Origin: an uncultured Rhodospirillales bacterium
GTDB lineage: Bacteria > Pseudomonadota > Alphaproteobacteria > Rhodospirillales > 2-02-FULL-58-16
Length of the DNA: 7,123 bases
Direction: 5' to 3'
NCBI GenBank assembly: GCA_913053795.1
Contig: CAJXGZ010000121.1
Coordinates: forward strand, 1 to 7,123
The first letter of the stretch is position 1. Every line of letters begins with the position of its first letter. This document shows positions 1 through 6,371 of this stretch, piece after piece. The position numbers were made by a program, and so were the translations under genes. The notes below the pieces were generated by a model. It was not told where the DNA came from. It saw only the letters and a program-made list of their open reading frames with translations, and made no database searches.

Positions 1-18
1 GTTGCGTCCAATCGATTC

Positions 19-103
19 TAATCACGCCGTCACTCCCGCGAAGGCGGGAGTCCAGTCCTGGATTTCCGCGTGATTACTGGATTCCCGCCTTCGCGGGAAT
101 GAC
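19..103. repeat. Dispersed palindromic repeat, two inverted hairpin units
   Basis: Two perfect short hairpins are visible: a 7-bp stem at 33-39/44-50 with loop GAAG, and an 8-bp stem at 81-88/93-100 with loop CTTC. The 27-bp blocks 29-55 and 77-103 are inverted copies of each other with two differences. These are compensated inside each hairpin, so both stems still pair perfectly. A second inverted pair, TAATCACGC at 19-27 and GCGTGATTA at 68-76, encloses the first hairpin, and TCCAG/CTGGA at 51-55/58-62 forms another small stem. The CCCGC-nnnn-GCGGG core followed by AATGACG is a familiar high-copy intergenic repeat of alpha- and betaproteobacteria (recalled, not searched). It may act as a terminator or mRNA-stabilising structure for an upstream gene, or be a non-autonomous mobile repeat. 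Confidence 0.85.
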
Positions 104-135
104 GATGAGGGGCGGGAATGACGATGAAGGGCGAA
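93..135. repeat. 19-bp tandem duplication of the repeat end
   Basis: Bases 93-111 and 112-130 are two head-to-tail 19-bp copies that differ at one position (gagg versus gaag). A third, partial copy starts at 131. The unit begins with the right arm of the second hairpin (GCGGGAATGACG), so the end of the palindromic repeat appears to have been duplicated locally, probably by slippage. The array ends just before the ribosome binding site of the deaminase gene. Confidence 0.85.
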
Positions 136-138
136 GTT

Positions 139-144
139 AGGAGA
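139..144 (+). promoter_or_regulatory. Ribosome binding site of the deaminase gene
   Basis: AGGAGA lies 8 bases before the ATG at 153, a near-consensus Shine-Dalgarno site at normal spacing. It supports the choice of this start. Confidence 0.8.
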
Positions 145-152
145 ATATCGAA

Positions 153-593
153 ATGATCGACAAATGGGACCGCAGATTCCTGGAGCTGGCCAAGCATATT
201 TCCACGTGGTCCAAGGATCCCTCAACCAAGGTGGGGGCGGTGATCGCCGAAGCTGACAGCAAGCGCGTCGTCTCCTTGGGCTTCAACGGCTTTCCGGCTG
301 GCGTCGAGGACTCCGAGGACCGCCTGGGCGACCGCGCCGTCAAGTACGAGATGGTGGTCCACGCCGAACAAAACGCCCTTCTGTTCGCCGGAGATCGCGC
401 CAAGGGATGCGTCCTCTACGTCACCCCTCTGGCCCCCTGCGCCCGCTGCGCGGTGATCATCATCCAGGCCGGAATTTCGCGTATTGTGTCGCCCAAGCCC
501 GACTTCGAACAGGAAAAATGGGGCGAGCAGGCTAAAATCTCCGACGCCTTGTTCCGCGAGGCGGGCCTGATCATGGACTACGGAGAAGAATGA
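153..593 (+). CDS. Deoxycytidylate (dCMP) deaminase family zinc hydrolase
   Basis: This 146-aa protein is a member of the cytidine/deoxycytidylate deaminase fold. The zinc site is complete: H70-A-E72 (histidine ligand plus the glutamate that shuttles protons) and P95-C96-A-R-C99 (two cysteine ligands). The N-terminal stretch with W20-S-K-D-P-S-T-K, followed by GFNGFP around 43-48, is typical of dCMP deaminases rather than of tRNA adenosine or free cytidine deaminases. The expected reaction is dCMP to dUMP, feeding thymidylate synthesis in the cytoplasm. The length is normal for a compact bacterial member. The start has a good ribosome binding site, and the stop overlaps the next ATG (ATGA), so the two genes are probably translationally coupled. 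Substrate is inferred from the family; a related nucleotide deaminase cannot be excluded. Confidence 0.85.
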   Translation: MIDKWDRRFLELAKHISTWSKDPSTKVGAVIAEADSKRVVSLGFNGFPAGVEDSEDRLGDRAVKYEMVVHAEQNALLFAGDRAKGCVLYVTPLAPCARCAVIIIQAGISRIVSPKPDFEQEKWGEQAKISDALFREAGLIMDYGEE

Positions 594-1834
594 AAATAAT
601 CGTTCTGGGGGCCGGCGTGATCGGCGTCTCCACCGCCTACTACCTTGCAAAGCGCGGCCATGAGGTCGCCGTGATCGACCGCCAATCCGGCCCCGGGCTT
701 GAGACCAGCTTCGCCAACGGCGGCCAGATTTCAGCCGGTTTCGCCGAGCCCTGGGCGACCCCCGGAACCCCCTTTCAAGCCTTGAAGTGGCTGGGTCGAA
801 GCGACGCCCCCTTGTTGTTCCGCCTGCGCGCCGATCCCGCCCTGTGGTCGTGGAGTCTCCGCTTCCTCGCCAACTGCCTGCCCGGACGGTCGCGCCTTAA
901 CGCCCGGCGCATGCTTCGGGTGTCCCTTTACAGCCGCCAAGCCTTGGCTGAATTGAGAGAGGAAACCGCCATCCAATACGATCAGATCAGCAAGGGAATC
1001 CTTCATCTCTACGAGTCGCATCAGGAATTTGAGCGCGCCCTGAAGCGGACCGGCTTGACGCCGGGACTTGCATCTGGGTTGGACGCAAAGGGCTGCGTCG
1101 CCCTTGAGCCGGCCCTGGCGGCGGCCGAGGCGGCCCTTGCCGGCGGCATTCACATTGCCGAAGACGAAAGCGGCGACGCCCATGTCTTTACGGCGCGCCT
1201 TGCTGAAATTTGCGCCGATCTTGGCGTTGAATTTCGCTACGGCGCCGCCATCAAGCGCATCGACGCCGAGGGCGGGGAAATTTCCGGCGTCGAGACCGGC
1301 AAGGGAAGGTGGTCAGCGGACGCCTACGTGCTGGCGCTGGGCAGCTACAGCCCGCTTCTGGCCAAGCCTCTGGGGCTCAGGCTTCCCATTTATCCGGCCA
1401 AGGGATACTCGGCCACAATCACCATCGAAGCTCCTGAAAAGGCGCCCAGTATCAGCCTCACCCAGGACCAATTGAAATTGGTCTACAGCCGATTGGGAAA
1501 CCGCTTGCGGGTGGCGGGAACGGCGGAATTCACGGGCTATGACGACTCCATAAACGAGCCCCGGGCGCGGGTCATCGTCGATGCGGCGCTGAAGCTTTTC
1601 CCCGGCTGCGGAGACGGCGAAAAGGCGGTTCTATGGGCGGGCCTGCGCCCCAAGACGCCGGACAGCGCCCCCATCATCGGCGCCACCAAATACCCCAACC
1701 TTTTTCTCAACACCGGCCACGGGACGCTGGGCTGGACCATGGCCTGCGGCTCGAGCCGCGCCCTGGCCGACCTGATCAGCGGCGGCCAACCCGAAATCGA
1801 CATGAACGGCCTCGGCCTGGAGCGTTTTTTATAA
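590..1834 (+). CDS. dadA: D-amino acid dehydrogenase (DadA-type FAD oxidoreductase)
   Basis: This 414-aa flavoprotein of the DAO family oxidatively deaminates D-amino acids to 2-oxo acids, passing electrons to the respiratory chain; DadA is usually associated with the inner membrane. The N-terminus holds the dinucleotide-binding G7-A-G9-V-I-G12 motif, with D30 at the end of the second strand as the likely ribose contact. It is followed by the DadA-like stretch ETSFANGGQISAG (38-50) and AEPWATPG. The C-terminus has the GLRPKTPDSAPIIG segment and NTGHGTLGWTMACGS, the FAD-proximal signature of this subfamily. The length is close to the usual 410-435 aa, so it appears complete. GGAG at 582-585 precedes the ATG by 4 bases, and the start overlaps the upstream stop by 4 bases. 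No alanine racemase (dadX), its frequent partner, is visible here. Substrate preference cannot be read from sequence. Confidence 0.88.
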   Translation: MKIIVLGAGVIGVSTAYYLAKRGHEVAVIDRQSGPGLETSFANGGQISAGFAEPWATPGTPFQALKWLGRSDAPLLFRLRADPALWSWSLRFLANCLPGRSRLNARRMLRVSLYSRQALAELREETAIQYDQISKGILHLYESHQEFERALKRTGLTPGLASGLDAKGCVALEPALAAAEAALAGGIHIAEDESGDAHVFTARLAEICADLGVEFRYGAAIKRIDAEGGEISGVETGKGRWSADAYVLALGSYSPLLAKPLGLRLPIYPAKGYSATITIEAPEKAPSISLTQDQLKLVYSRLGNRLRVAGTAEFTGYDDSINEPRARVIVDAALKLFPGCGDGEKAVLWAGLRPKTPDSAPIIGATKYPNLFLNTGHGTLGWTMACGSSRALADLISGGQPEIDMNGLGLERFL

Positions 1835-1836
1835 AT

Positions 1837-1842
1837 AAGGAG
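1837..1842 (+). promoter_or_regulatory. Ribosome binding site of the Nudix gene
   Basis: AAGGAG, an excellent Shine-Dalgarno match, ends 11 bases before the ATG at 1854. It sits in the 19-base gap after the dehydrogenase stop and fixes the start of the Nudix gene. Confidence 0.8.
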
Positions 1843-1853
1843 ACCCTCAGACA

Positions 1854-2483
1854 ATGAATCGCAACGACATTCAGGTGATCAAGAAAACAACCCCCTTCCA
1901 GGGGTACTTCCGCATCGATCATTACCGCATGAAGCACCGCTTGTTCGAAGGCGGATGGAGCGCGGAGATGTCGCGCGAAGTGTTCGAGCGCGGCCACGCC
2001 GTCACTGTTGCCCTTTACGACCCCGATCTGGACAAGCTGGTTTTGATCGAGCAGTTCCGTCCCGGCGCCATGGCCGCCATCGCCTCGCCCTGGTTCGCGG
2101 ACGACGCCTCGCCGTGGCTGATCGAGACCGTCGCCGGGATCATCGACCAAGGCGAAACCCCCGAAATTGTGGCGCGGCGCGAAGCCATGGAGGAAGCCAA
2201 CTGTGAAATCAAGGAGATCATCCCGGTTTGCCAGTACTTTGTCAGTCCCGGCGGCTCTTCGGAGTCGATTTTTGTCTTTTGCGGCCGCGTCGACGCCTCA
2301 AGCGCCGGCGGCGTCCACGGATTGGAGGCGGAACACGAGAACCTGCGGGTTTTTACGGTTTCGCCCGCGCAAACCTTCCAATGGCTTGATTCAGGAAAAA
2401 TCAGCAACGCCATGACCATGATCGCCCTCAATTGGTTCAGGCTGAACCATCAAAAAGTCCGCGATATATGGCTGGACGCTTGA
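1854..2483 (+). CDS. nudF: Nudix hydrolase, NudF-like ADP-ribose pyrophosphatase
   Basis: This 209-aa protein has a Nudix box at residues 95-117: G95, E101, R109-E110 and E113-E114 fit the pattern G-x5-E-x7-RE-U-x-EE. The glutamates that bind the catalytic metal are all present. The usual glycine near the end of the box is Asn116, a departure from consensus. The flanks fit the ADP-ribose pyrophosphatase branch: LVLIEQFRPGA (62-72) before the box, WLIETVAG (88-95) leading into it, and a PGGSSESIFVF (132-142) loop after it, like the E. coli NudF family. The expected reaction is ADP-ribose to AMP plus ribose 5-phosphate, a housekeeping clean-up step in the cytoplasm. It has a strong ribosome binding site and sits 7 bases before the next gene, so it is probably co-transcribed. 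Other ADP-sugars are possible substrates. Confidence 0.85.
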   Translation: MNRNDIQVIKKTTPFQGYFRIDHYRMKHRLFEGGWSAEMSREVFERGHAVTVALYDPDLDKLVLIEQFRPGAMAAIASPWFADDASPWLIETVAGIIDQGETPEIVARREAMEEANCEIKEIIPVCQYFVSPGGSSESIFVFCGRVDASSAGGVHGLEAEHENLRVFTVSPAQTFQWLDSGKISNAMTMIALNWFRLNHQKVRDIWLDA

Positions 2484-2490
2484 TCTCAGC

Positions 2491-3540
2491 ATGGCCAAAA
2501 GTTACTTTAAGGGACTTGTCTTTGACCTGGGGGGCTCCATGGGCATTCGCGACGGCTTTCTTGAAACCATCGGCAATACGCCGTTGATCCGGCTTAAGCT
2601 TGCTTCGGAAGCCACCGGCTGCAATATCCTGGGCAAGGCCGAATTCACCAATCCCGGCAGTTCGGTCAAGGACCGCGCGGCGCTCTATATCGTGCGCGAC
2701 GCCGAGGAAAAGGGCGAACTCAGGCCCGGCGGCGTTATCGTCGAGGGCACCGCCGGCAACACCGGCATCGGCCTGGTCCTGGTGGGCAACGCGCTGGGCT
2801 ACCGTAGCGTCATCGTCATTCCCGACACCCAAAGCCAGGAAAAGAAGGATATGCTGCGCCTGTGCGGCGCCGATCTGCGCGAAGTCCCGGCCGTTCCCTA
2901 CAAGGACCCCAACAACTACGTCCACTACTCCGGGCGCCTGGCGGCTGAGTTGAACGAAAGCGAAGCCAACGGCGCCATCTGGGCCAACCAGTTCGACAAC
3001 GTCGCCAACCGGCGCGCCCACTATGAAACCACGGGTCCGGAAATCTGGGAGCAGACGGAAGGCAAGGTGGACGGCTTTATCTGCTCGGTCGGCACCGGCG
3101 GAACCCTCGCCGGCGTCGCCATGGCTCTCAAGGAGCGCAACAAGGACATCAAAATCGGCTTGGCCGACCCGATGGGGGCGTCGCTTTACAATTACTACAA
3201 GCACGGCGAGCTGAAGGCCGAGGGAACGTCCATCACCGAAGGCATCGGACAGGGCCGCATCACCGCCAACCTGGAGGGGTTGGAAGTCGACGAGCCCTAC
3301 CAAATCCCCGACGCGGAATCCTTACCCATCATTTTCGATCTGCTGAAAAAGGAAGGCCTGTGCCTTGGCGGCTCCAGCGGCGTCAACGTCGCCGGCGCCA
3401 TCCGCCTGGCCAAGGCGCTGGGTCCCGGCCACACCATCGTCACCATCCTCGGCGATTTCGGCGCCCGCTACATGAGCAAGCTGTTCAACCCCGCGTTCCT
3501 GCGCCAAAAAGGCCTGCCGGTTCCGGACTGGCTGGAGTAA
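2491..3540 (+). CDS. cysK: PLP-dependent cysteine synthase (CysK/CBS family)
   Basis: This 349-aa fold-type II PLP enzyme condenses O-acetylserine (or a related activated serine) with sulfide to give cysteine. Visible sites are the PLP lysine K60 in NPGSSVKDRA, the substrate loop E85-G-T-A-G-N-T-G92 (Ala where classical CysK has Ser, a variant I recall from a known cysteine synthase subgroup), the phosphate-binding G201-T-G-G-T205, and the GGSSGVN loop (293-299) that contacts the pyridine ring. There is no C-terminal CBS regulatory domain, so cystathionine beta-synthase activity is less likely. The start is uncertain. The ATG at 2491 has no clear ribosome binding site. An in-frame ATG at 2539 (Met17) has a G-run at 2529-2534, and homology to the family (GFLETIGNTPLIRL) begins just after it. 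The gene sits 7 bases behind the Nudix gene. Confidence 0.88.
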   Translation: MAKSYFKGLVFDLGGSMGIRDGFLETIGNTPLIRLKLASEATGCNILGKAEFTNPGSSVKDRAALYIVRDAEEKGELRPGGVIVEGTAGNTGIGLVLVGNALGYRSVIVIPDTQSQEKKDMLRLCGADLREVPAVPYKDPNNYVHYSGRLAAELNESEANGAIWANQFDNVANRRAHYETTGPEIWEQTEGKVDGFICSVGTGGTLAGVAMALKERNKDIKIGLADPMGASLYNYYKHGELKAEGTSITEGIGQGRITANLEGLEVDEPYQIPDAESLPIIFDLLKKEGLCLGGSSGVNVAGAIRLAKALGPGHTIVTILGDFGARYMSKLFNPAFLRQKGLPVPDWLE

Positions 3541-3608
3541 GCTTAATAAATCTATTTCCAAACCTAATTATCATTTTTCCGCTTGGAATTAATTGATCGG
3601 CAAAAGAA
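3541..3608. other. AT-rich junction between the metabolic operon and the ATPase cassette
   Basis: Base composition drops sharply directly after the cysteine synthase stop. The 68 bases hold a weak inverted pair TTCCAA/TTGGAA (3556-3561/3583-3588) with a long loop and an AATTAATT palindrome (3587-3594). A promoter for the downstream ATPase would be expected here, but I see no convincing -35/-10 pair and no GC-rich hairpin with a T-run that would mark a terminator. Confidence 0.5.
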
Positions 3609-4751
3609 ATGAGAGTTCTAAGGTTAAGCCTCGAAAACTGGCGGAATTTCAGAAAAGTGGATGTGCCCCTACAACAAAGGGTCTTCATCGCCGGTCCCAA
3701 CGCCTCGGGGAAATCAAACCTCCTGGATGCCATTCGTTTCCTACAAGACATTGGCGGCGGTTTCGAGGACGCTGTTTCCAAACGAGGGGGCGTTTCAAAA
3801 ATTCGTTGTCTAACGGCCAGACGCTATTCTGATATTGTCATTGAAATTGACCTTGGTCTCGATTCCGAGAATCCCGATTGGAAATATAAAATTGCATTCA
3901 GCCAGGACAACCAAAGCATCCCCATTTTGAAAGAGGAAACAGTATTCCATAAGGGTGAAAAGGTCATTTCACGACCAGATGAAAAAGACAAGGAAGACAA
4001 GAAAAGATTAACGCAAACTCACCTTCAACAAGTCAGCGCCAATCAAAAATTCAGGGAAATCGCCGATTTCCTGAACTCGGTCAGATACCTTCATGTGGTT
4101 CCACAAATCATACGTGATCCGGATAGATTCAGCACCCGATTAGACCGGGAACGTGATCCTTTCGGCGGGGATTTCCTCGAACAAATCGCAAAGACCCCGA
4201 ATAAGATCCAATTATCGAGATTAAAGAAAATAAAGAACGCCTTGAAGGTCGCCGTTCCTCAACTGGGTGATCTGAAACTTGAGAGGGATGAACATCTTGG
4301 AACACCTCACCTATCCGGACTTTTTGAACATTGGCATCCTAATGCAGGCTGGCAAAGGGAAGATCAATTTTCAGACGGAACCCTTCGTCTTATGGGGCTT
4401 CTCTGGGCGGTTCTGGATGGAAAAGGGCCGCTTCTTCTTGAGGAGCCGGAGCTTTCGCTTCACCTCGCTGTTGTCCAACACATCCCAAGCATGCTCTGGA
4501 AAGCGACTCGCAAATCTCGCCGTCAAATTTTCATTACAACCCATTCTTTCGACCTTTTGAGCGATAAAGGCATAGCGGCCGATGAAACCTTATTGCTTCA
4601 ACCAGACCGCGAGGGAACAAAAGTAACATTGGCAATCGATGACCATCAAATCGCTTCCCTGCTGGAAGCGGGAATTTCAATTGCCGAAGCGGCCCTACCA
4701 AAAGTCGCTCCAAAACGACCGGATCAGTTTGTTTTGTTTGGAAATCCTTAA
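3609..4751 (+). CDS. AAA/ABC-type ATPase, RecF/OLD-like; putative defence ATPase
   Basis: This 380-aa protein begins like RecF/SMC-type ATPases (LRLSLENWRNF) and has the full ATP-binding set. Walker A is G29-P-N-A-S-G-K-S36, the ABC signature-like segment is FSDGTLR (254-260), and Walker B is LLLEEPELSLH (275-285) with the catalytic glutamate at E279. A switch-like ITTHS follows at 309-313. The middle (about 115-250) is charged and lacks a recognisable zinc hook or long coiled coil. There is no Toprim or nuclease domain in the chain itself, unlike single-chain OLD proteins. The following gene abuts it and could supply that activity. The ATG is preceded by an in-frame TGA at 3594, and its ribosome binding site is weak. 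Low GC points to horizontal acquisition. Family membership is clear; a role in phage defence is inferred from the ATPase type, the partner and the island context. Confidence 0.82.
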   Translation: MRVLRLSLENWRNFRKVDVPLQQRVFIAGPNASGKSNLLDAIRFLQDIGGGFEDAVSKRGGVSKIRCLTARRYSDIVIEIDLGLDSENPDWKYKIAFSQDNQSIPILKEETVFHKGEKVISRPDEKDKEDKKRLTQTHLQQVSANQKFREIADFLNSVRYLHVVPQIIRDPDRFSTRLDRERDPFGGDFLEQIAKTPNKIQLSRLKKIKNALKVAVPQLGDLKLERDEHLGTPHLSGLFEHWHPNAGWQREDQFSDGTLRLMGLLWAVLDGKGPLLLEEPELSLHLAVVQHIPSMLWKATRKSRRQIFITTHSFDLLSDKGIAADETLLLQPDREGTKVTLAIDDHQIASLLEAGISIAEAALPKVAPKRPDQFVLFGNP

Positions 4752-5348
4752 GTGCCCCTACCCATCACCGCGGCAACGGAAGGATATCCAGACGAGGTCG
4801 TCGTTCACTCGCTTTGCCGTTTTTTAGGAATTGAAGCTGGAACCATTTATAACTGTGGCGGCAAGTCAAATCTTGATAAAAAGATTCATGGTTACAATCA
4901 AGCCGCCAAAAGTTGGTATTGGCTGGTGCTGCGTGATCTTGATCATGATGCTGACTGCGCCCCAACTTTGCTTAACCACCTGCTTCCAATACCTGAAAAA
5001 ATGATGCTGCTACGCATCGTGGTTCGGGAAATTGAATCCTGGCTTCTTGGAGATCGTGAGCGATTCAGCCAATTCATTGGCGTGAGTGAAAATTCTGTTC
5101 CTTCTGAACCGGAAATGTTGGCCGATCCAAAAGGCAAAGTGATTCAACTTGCCAAGAGGTCACGCAAACGAAATATCCGAGAAAGCATGACTCCTCGCGA
5201 AGGCAGTGGCGCCAAAGTGGGTCCTGCTTACGCTTCCTGTCTTGCGGAATTCGCTGATAATCATTGGCGTCCGGAAGTGGCGGCCTTATCTTGTGACAGC
5301 TTGAAACGGTGCCTGGACAGAATGAGAGAATGGACTGAGATCGCTTAA
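4752..5348 (+). CDS. Toprim-like protein of unknown function, partner of the ATPase
   Basis: This 198-aa protein starts at a GTG that directly follows the ATPase stop (TAA|GTG), with no gap, which implies translational coupling. I do not recognise a named family with certainty. What can be seen is E10 in TEGYPDE near the N-terminus, then a hydrophobic strand WLVLRDLDHD with D62-x-D64 and D66, and then VREIESWLLGD (91-101) with E93 and E95. An early glutamate followed by a strand ending in DxD is the layout of Toprim nuclease cores and of DUF4276-like proteins. The second half has a basic stretch (KRSRKRNIR, 135-143) that could touch nucleic acid, and no transmembrane segment. Paired with a RecF/OLD-like ATPase, it may be the effector nuclease. 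Composition is AT-richer than the flanks, as in its partner. The Toprim assignment is inference from motif spacing. Confidence 0.7.
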   Translation: MPLPITAATEGYPDEVVVHSLCRFLGIEAGTIYNCGGKSNLDKKIHGYNQAAKSWYWLVLRDLDHDADCAPTLLNHLLPIPEKMMLLRIVVREIESWLLGDRERFSQFIGVSENSVPSEPEMLADPKGKVIQLAKRSRKRNIRESMTPREGSGAKVGPAYASCLAEFADNHWRPEVAALSCDSLKRCLDRMREWTEIA

Positions 5349-5349
5349 A

Positions 5350-5439
5350 ATGCCCTCCAAACCCGGCAAGTTGGAGATGATCATCACCTGTCTGGAGATG
5401 ACCGGGGCCTTATCCAGAACACTATTTTTTCACGCTTAA
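5350..5439 (+). pseudogene. Possible stump of an interrupted host gene (29-codon frame)
   Basis: An ATG two bases after the cassette's last stop opens a 29-codon frame that ends at TAA 5437-5439. Its first two thirds (about 5351-5410) return to host-like GC. The translated start, MPSKPGKLEMIITCLEMTG, has a LEMT element that I associate from memory with the N-termini of some GNAT-like acetyltransferases in alphaproteobacteria. If so, the rest of the gene has been lost, perhaps with the arrival of the cassette. No ribosome binding site is evident and the frame may be fortuitous. Confidence 0.25.
5373..5388. promoter_or_regulatory. Near-perfect 16-bp palindrome, candidate operator
   Basis: The sequence is a perfect 10-bp palindrome (GATGATCATC, 5376-5385) extended to 16 bp with one mismatched pair. 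In addition, TGGAGATGA occurs at 5372-5380 and again at 5393-5401, a 21-bp step equal to two helical turns. The block lies about 70 bases upstream of livH, where a regulator of the transporter could bind. It overlaps the possible gene stump, so the repeats could equally be coding leftovers (the repeated LEM codons). Confidence 0.3.
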
Positions 5440-5457
5440 TTGGGCTAGGCCATTGGC

Positions 5458-6371
5458 ATGGATTATTTCGTACAGCAGTTGATCAACGGACTGACGCTGG
5501 GAGCCGTCTACGGGCTCATCGCCATCGGCTACACCCTGGTTTACGGCATTATCGGCATGATCAATTTCGCCCACGGCGAAATCTTCATGATCAGCGCCTT
5601 CATCTCCCTGATCACTTTCCTGGTCTTGGGGGCCTTCGGAATCACCTGGGCGCCGCTGGCCTTGGTCATCGCACTGCTGTTCACCATGGCGCTGACCCCG
5701 ATCTACGGCTGGGCGCTGGAGCGCATGGCCTACCGCCCTTTAAGGGGCTCGCCAAGGCTGGCCGCCCTGATCACCGCCATCGGCATGTCAATTTTTCTAC
5801 AGAACTACGTGCAACTGCTGCAAGGCGCCCGCATCAAGCCCATGCAGCCGGTGATCACCGGCGGATTCGAGTTGATGAAAACCAGCGGCTTCGGCGTCAC
5901 CTTGAGCTACCTGCAAATCATCATCATCGTGCTGACCTTCTTCCTGATGGCGGCGTTTTCGCTAATTATTTCGCGCACTTCCCTGGGCCGGGCCCAGCGC
6001 GCTTGCGAGCAGGACATGACCATGGCCGGGCTTTTGGGCGTCAACGTTGACCGGACCATCTCACTGACCTTCGTCATGGGCGCCGCCTTGGCCTCGGTGG
6101 CCGGTTTGATCTTCCTGCTTAATTACGGGGTGATAGACTTCTATATCGGCTTCCTGGCGGGCATAAAAGCCTTCACGGCAGCGGTTCTGGGCGGCATCGG
6201 CTCCTTGCCCGGAGCCATGATCGGCGGCCTCCTGATCGGCCTCATCGAGGTCTTCTGGTCGGGCTATTTCAGCATCGAGTACAAGGACGTGGCCACCTTT
6301 TCCATCCTGGTTCTGGTGCTGATCTTCCGTCCCACCGGGCTGTTGGGCAAGCCGGACATCGAGAAAGTGTG

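Noticed and set aside
19..135. CRISPR array
   Set aside because: The repeats are inverted hairpins and an uninterrupted tandem duplication, without regularly sized unique spacers, and no cas gene is present.
222..650. 142-codon minus-strand frame across the deaminase and the start of the dehydrogenase
   Set aside because: It is antisense to two well-supported genes and has no recognisable domain.
2437..3303. 288-codon open frame on the minus strand
   Set aside because: It lies wholly opposite the cysteine synthase and the Nudix gene end. Its composition is the mirror of a GC-rich coding strand, and it shows no recognisable motif or ribosome binding site.
3541..3608. Rho-independent terminator after the cysteine synthase gene
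   Set aside because: The only stem is a 6-bp AT-containing pair with a loop of about 21 bases and no following T-run.
3609..5348. Septu or Gabija system
   Set aside because: The partner gene shows no HNH motif and no helicase motifs, and the ATPase lacks an in-chain Toprim domain.
3541..5440. GCTTAAT at 3541-3547 and 5434-5440 as a target-site duplication around the cassette
   Set aside because: A 7-bp match between two stretches of about 70 and 110 bases is expected by chance roughly every second time. GCTTAA also occurs at 5343, and no terminal inverted repeats accompany the pair.
5402..5440. Terminator at the T-run near 5425-5430
   Set aside because: The preceding GC-rich bases do not form a clear stem directly before the T-run.
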